This document shows positions 60,366 through 64,000 of a stretch of 64,000 bases of DNA, one piece after another. Each line of letters starts with the position of its first letter. Position 1 is the first letter of the stretch. This DNA is from Balanoglossus misakiensis (lineage: Eukaryota > Hemichordata), in assembly GCA_040954595.2 (NCBI GenBank), contig CM082582.2, positions 10,168,001 to 10,232,000 on the forward strand, written 5' to 3'. The notes below the pieces were generated by a model that saw only the letters and a list, made by a program, of their open reading frames with translations, made no database searches and was not told the DNA's origin. The position numbers and the translations under genes were made by a program.

Positions 60366-61517
60366 ATGCAGAGCAATGAAACCATTCTTTCTGGCGTGAG
60401 TCCACCAACGGCAGATACGGGCGGCGGAACGGGCTCCGGGTACGGCGGCTCCGTAGAGAGTATCCTCAAAGTCACGGCGCTGGCCGCCATGATCGTCGTC
60501 ACCGTGGTGGGAAATCTGGTCGTCTTGATAGCCTTCGTCGTCGACAAGTCCACGAGGTCTAAAGTCGGGAATTTGTACATCCTGAATCTGGCGGTCGCCG
60601 ATCTCTGCGTCGGCTCGATTTCGTTACCCGTGAACACCGCGTGGCTGTTGCGAGGGAACTGGCCGTTCGGTGAGGTCGCCTGCAAGTTCTACCTGTTGGT
60701 CGATTACACCGTCTGCCTCGCGTCGGTGTTCGCCGTCATACTCATAACCCTGGATCGGTACCTGTTGATGGTGTACGAGATGAAATACATTCTGTTCCAG
60801 AGGCCGAGATGGGCGCTGTTGGCCATCCTGCTGTCCTGGAGCCTGGCGTTCTGCTTTTACGCACCTGCTATTCTCCTCTGGGAGAAATTGGCCGGGGGGT
60901 CGGAGATAGACCAGAACGTCAACTGTGAGTTGGAAGGCGTGGATAACTTCGCGTACAACATGGTCATGATATGCTTTGAGTTTCTGATCCCGCTCTCAGT
61001 AATCTCATACTTTAACTGTAGGGTATACCTGAGGATAAGGAAGTTATCCAGGAGGAAAGGGGAAAGTATTGTAGATTCTGCGAGCCCGCAGGCGTCCGAC
61101 AAACACGTCGCAGTGAGCAAACTTACACAAGTCGGCGACAGCGCGCAGCCTGGCAGCGAAGAGAACAACGCATCCTTGCCAGCGGCGACCGCTCACAGCT
61201 CCGGCGCAAGAGTTGCCAGCGGCCGTGCCAGCACAGCTAGACACCGTGACGGCAAAGCAGCCAAGATGCTCACGGCGGTCGTCGTCGCCTTCGTCATCTG
61301 CTGGACCCCGTACAACGTGACGATGTTGGTGACGACGATGTGCGGTTCGTGTTGGAACAACACGCTCTGGGAGGTGACGTGCCATCTGCTGTGGGCCAAC
61401 TCCACTCTCAACCCGTTCTTGTATGCGTTAACGAACAGTCACTTTCGCAGGAATTTCGTGTTCATTCTGACGTTAGGGCGAGTGCAATCTAGACGCCAAG
61501 TCAAACCGGTGCTTTGA
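60366..61517 (+). CDS. Intronless aminergic GPCR, histamine H3-receptor-like
   Basis: 383 aa in one exon. Landmark residues: N50 in TM1 (VTVVGNLVVL), D79 in TM2 (NLAVADL), C106 at the start of TM3 and D113 in TM3 (YLLVDYTVCLAS), the amine-binding aspartate of monoamine and muscarinic receptors. DRY is at 130-132, C187 in the second loop, CWTP at 312-315 in TM6, LLWANS before NPFLY (349-353) in TM7. The segment YAPAILLWEKLAGGSEI at the end of TM4 and in loop 2 is the signature of the H3/H4 and muscarinic branch, and the short LLWANS-LNP TM7 is also H3-like. The long, Ser/Ala-rich third loop (about 225-298) fits a Gi-coupled aminergic receptor. The physiological ligand is not proven. A close paralogue starts 1.6 kb downstream. 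Confidence 0.9.
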   Translation: MQSNETILSGVSPPTADTGGGTGSGYGGSVESILKVTALAAMIVVTVVGNLVVLIAFVVDKSTRSKVGNLYILNLAVADLCVGSISLPVNTAWLLRGNWPFGEVACKFYLLVDYTVCLASVFAVILITLDRYLLMVYEMKYILFQRPRWALLAILLSWSLAFCFYAPAILLWEKLAGGSEIDQNVNCELEGVDNFAYNMVMICFEFLIPLSVISYFNCRVYLRIRKLSRRKGESIVDSASPQASDKHVAVSKLTQVGDSAQPGSEENNASLPAATAHSSGARVASGRASTARHRDGKAAKMLTAVVVAFVICWTPYNVTMLVTTMCGSCWNNTLWEVTCHLLWANSTLNPFLYALTNSHFRRNFVFILTLGRVQSRRQVKPVL

Positions 61518-62695
61518 CCGAGCGATGACGTAGCATTTGCTCGAACCTGGTCCAGGAGAGAAACTACAGTACATTGACAAAAGGACTCCGGGATCCGATT
61601 TACCTGGCAATGTTTTGTATCTTTTCATCGTATAATCAATCTTCAACAAGTCATTCTGTTTTATTCCCGGAGTTTTTACACATGCATTCAATTCCCATTT
61701 GAGAAAACCGCTTGGGAGACCTTACCTAAACCTAGTGTTAGAGACGTGTCACTTTCTACACATCTGGTTGCTGTCTATACACGCTATAATAAACATGCGT
61801 ACTCCCCAGACACTGATTCAGTGTAATGACGCAGAGCATTAAAACAGCTATACCTGTTATCTCTCCAACTCTACCGTATATGAATGACTGATCGAGGTCA
61901 GTATGACTAGTGGCGGAGCGCGAAGATAGAAAGCTAAAAACTGTTTTTAATTAATTGACGTATTGCACTTTCCCTTGTCACACATGCTAAATGTATAGAA
62001 CGTATAGTTGATGAACATATTTAATCGTTCTATTTATTTTAACATAACAGCTTGAAATTTGAATAAATATTATACAGCAAAAACAACACAAGTGCCTTGG
62101 CGCTTGATATTTATTTCGCTTTGGGGCATTTTTGTCTGACAGTGAATTAGAGTCAATCAGGCTACTCCTACACGCTCACCAATATGCTGTACATGTACCA
62201 TTTGCTCTGTACCTGTAAATAACAACAGCTGGTCATCCGAGGCCAAACGCTCGCTTAAATTCTTACTAATACTAGTACATGTTTATCACACTCAACCATT
62301 GACTATAATGCGTGTCGTTATTTGAACAATTTAATAACCCAGCAATCTATCAATGTTTCTTCAGCGATATTATTAATGAAAGCTCGCGTCAAAACATGCG
62401 ATTGATATCATGACAGGTGACACAGGGGGTCCCTGAGGAATTGTTTTGAAAAAGTCAATTTCACGCTGCTGTTTTGTTCAGGCTTATTAAAATCCAAGGC
62501 ACTAATTACGGGTTGTCTAACTGCGTATATAATCCGTGTTCGGCCGCAGCTTCATTAGTGGTTGTGAAATATAAATCGATTGACGGAAATGTCAATAACG
62601 CACAATAACGCAACAAGTGAAAAATTCACCTCCTCGGTTCGTAGGGGTGTTCGGGTCCGAATTTGGGGTAAAACGAATAAAATCATCATCACCAC

Positions 62696-62762
<67 letters not shown>

Positions 62763-63093
62763 GTACCCCGACTAGGATCCTAGTCATTAGGACCCCCGTG
62801 GCTATAGTCGGCCTATAATCATTACTGCAACAGATGCAATGTTGTCTGCTTCCATTAGAATACCAATTAGACCTACCAGCATATTGACAACATTTGCATA
62901 ATATGTTGAGAGTTCAGTCTACTCTCCGTGTGCGATCGACACCGTGTGATTACATTTGCAAATCGAGTGACGTGGTACGTTCCCCAGGTACCACTTAGTT
63001 AAATTCGCAAACACCGTAAATGGGTTAATTTGTTAGAAGCGCTCAAATGTTCTCAGTTCGTCTCCTCGCCTTGCGTGACTCCTCTCTTTAACA
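61518..63093. other. Intergenic region between the two H3-like GPCR genes
   Basis: 3' flank of the first receptor and 5' flank of the second. It is AT-rich with an (ATC)n microsatellite. A tatataat at about 62525-62532 is TATA-like but lies 560 bp before the next ATG. No coding remnant of a third receptor was recognised. Confidence 0.4.
62682..62761 (+). repeat. (ATC)n trinucleotide microsatellite
   Basis: About 26 repeats of ATC with a CACCACC interruption near the left end. It creates artificial poly-Met and poly-Ile frames on the two strands. Likely polymorphic in length. Confidence 0.97.
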
Positions 63094-64000
63094 ATGCAGA
63101 GAAACGGATCCGGTGATGGCAATGTTTCATACACGGCCCTACCAATACCGACGACGGGTACGGACATAGGAACGGGGTCCGGGTACAGCTCCGTGGAGAC
63201 CGTCGTCATCGGCACGGTCCTGGCCACCATCATTGTCGTCACGGTAGTCGGAAATCTGGTCGTCTTGATAGCGTTCGTCATCGACAAATCCACGAGGTCT
63301 AAAGTACGGAACCTGTACATCCTGAATCTGGCGATCACGGACCTGGGTGTCGGCGCAGTTTCGCTACCCATAAACACCGTGTGGCTACTGCACGGAACCT
63401 GGCCGTTCGGCCAAGTCGCCTGCAAGTTCTACTTGATATTCGATTACACCGTCGGCCTTGCGTCGGTATTAGCTATAATACTCATAACCCTGGATCGATA
63501 TCTGCTTATGGTGTACGAGATGAAATACATTTTGTTCCAGAGGCCGAAATGGGCGCTGTCGGCCATCTTGCTGACCTGGGTGCTGGCGTTCTGTGTCTAC
63601 GGCCCCGCTATCCTTTGTTGCGAAAACCTGACCGAGGAATTCGCGAGAGATTTTAACGCCATGTGTGGTAGAGACAGTATTGACAACTCGCGCGCGAACT
63701 TCAAGACCAGCGTTGCTATGATGTTCTGTGAGTTCCTTATACCTCTCCTCTTGATCGCATACTTCAACTTTAGGATATACTTGAAAATAAAAAGGTTGTC
63801 CGCGGGGAAAGGGAAAACGTTGAACGTTCAAGATTCTTCTAAGACGCGAGAGTCTGACAAAGATATCGCAGAAAGTGAACTCAAAGATGCTGAGGGCTTG
63901 CAGACGGCGGTTTCGCCTCTGACAACTGCCCAGAGCTCTGGCGCCCGCGCGCGTACTAGCACGAAAGCAACCAAGCACAGAAAAGCAGCGAAGATGCTCG
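63094..64000 (+). CDS. Aminergic GPCR, H3-like paralogue, truncated by the window end
   Basis: 302 codons are visible from the Met at 63094, through to the sequence just before TM6 (HRKAAKML). It is paralogous to the preceding gene over long identical stretches (VVTVVGNLVVLIAF, RYLLMVYEMKYILFQRP). N54, D83, C110, D117 (LIFDYTVGLAS) and DRY 134-136 are present, so the amine aspartate and G-protein switch are kept. The end of TM4 and loop 2 differ: GPAILCCENLTEE replaces APAILLWEKLAGGSE, losing the W and GGS of the H3-type loop. The third loop is also diverged. The rest of the gene lies beyond the window. It is single-exon as far as seen; a recent but functionally diverging tandem duplicate is likely. 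Confidence 0.88.
   Translation, partial: MQRNGSGDGNVSYTALPIPTTGTDIGTGSGYSSVETVVIGTVLATIIVVTVVGNLVVLIAFVIDKSTRSKVRNLYILNLAITDLGVGAVSLPINTVWLLHGTWPFGQVACKFYLIFDYTVGLASVLAIILITLDRYLLMVYEMKYILFQRPKWALSAILLTWVLAFCVYGPAILCCENLTEEFARDFNAMCGRDSIDNSRANFKTSVAMMFCEFLIPLLLIAYFNFRIYLKIKRLSAGKGKTLNVQDSSKTRESDKDIAESELKDAEGLQTAVSPLTTAQSSGARARTSTKATKHRKAAKML

Noticed and set aside
62555-62783. Poly-Met or poly-Ile proteins
   Set aside because: They come from the (ATC)n microsatellite read in different frames.
1-64000. tRNA, rRNA, retroviral or transposase genes
   Set aside because: No cloverleaf, rRNA core, reverse transcriptase, integrase or transposase motif was recognised on either strand by reading; a Rfam and RepeatMasker run would be decisive.

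Overview
The window looks like nuclear DNA of an invertebrate animal, most probably an invertebrate deuterostome (cephalochordate, hemichordate or echinoderm grade). The reasons are intron-rich genes with GT-AG splice sites, one NFAT5-type Rel gene and one METTL3 gene clearly related to the vertebrate ones, and intronless lineage-expanded rhodopsin-family GPCRs of a histamine-H3-like kind. The species cannot be fixed from sequence alone. No rRNA, tRNA, CRISPR or recognisable transposase or reverse transcriptase was seen.

Left part (1-28.8 kb) is gene-dense. A NUDT7-like CoA diphosphatase exon on the minus strand (1-598, cut by the window edge) is followed head-to-head by an 11-exon NFAT5-like transcription factor (2649-11712, about 797 aa) with a 2.5 kb 3' UTR. 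Next come a 20-exon type I membrane protein made of YWTD propellers, EGF modules and a Sushi module (15492-23520, about 1161 aa) and a 15-exon METTL3 m6A methyltransferase (24236-28375, about 547 aa). Exon boundaries were assigned by reading splice sites and checking that the codon phase closes across each junction.

Centre (28.9-43.8 kb) is one large satellite array of an 87-bp unit, about 168 head-to-tail near-identical copies, with decayed edges, an inverted decayed unit at the left edge, and nested higher-order duplications of about 3.9-4.0 kb and 1.9 kb. Each unit contains three short inverted repeats. The unit length is a multiple of three, so long open frames run through it that are probably not genes.

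Right part (43.8-64 kb) is gene-poor. It holds an intronless peptide-receptor-like GPCR on the minus strand (45197-46222), about 10 kb of AT-rich DNA with a 133/134-bp tandem repeat and a diverged dispersed repeat, two two-exon NTF2/SnoaL-like (DUF4440-type) paralogues (56913-57428 and 58736-59295), and two paralogous H3-like aminergic GPCR genes (60366-61517 and 63094 to the window end). The right part shows local tandem gene duplication. The left-hand genes share no obvious pathway and are simply neighbours.
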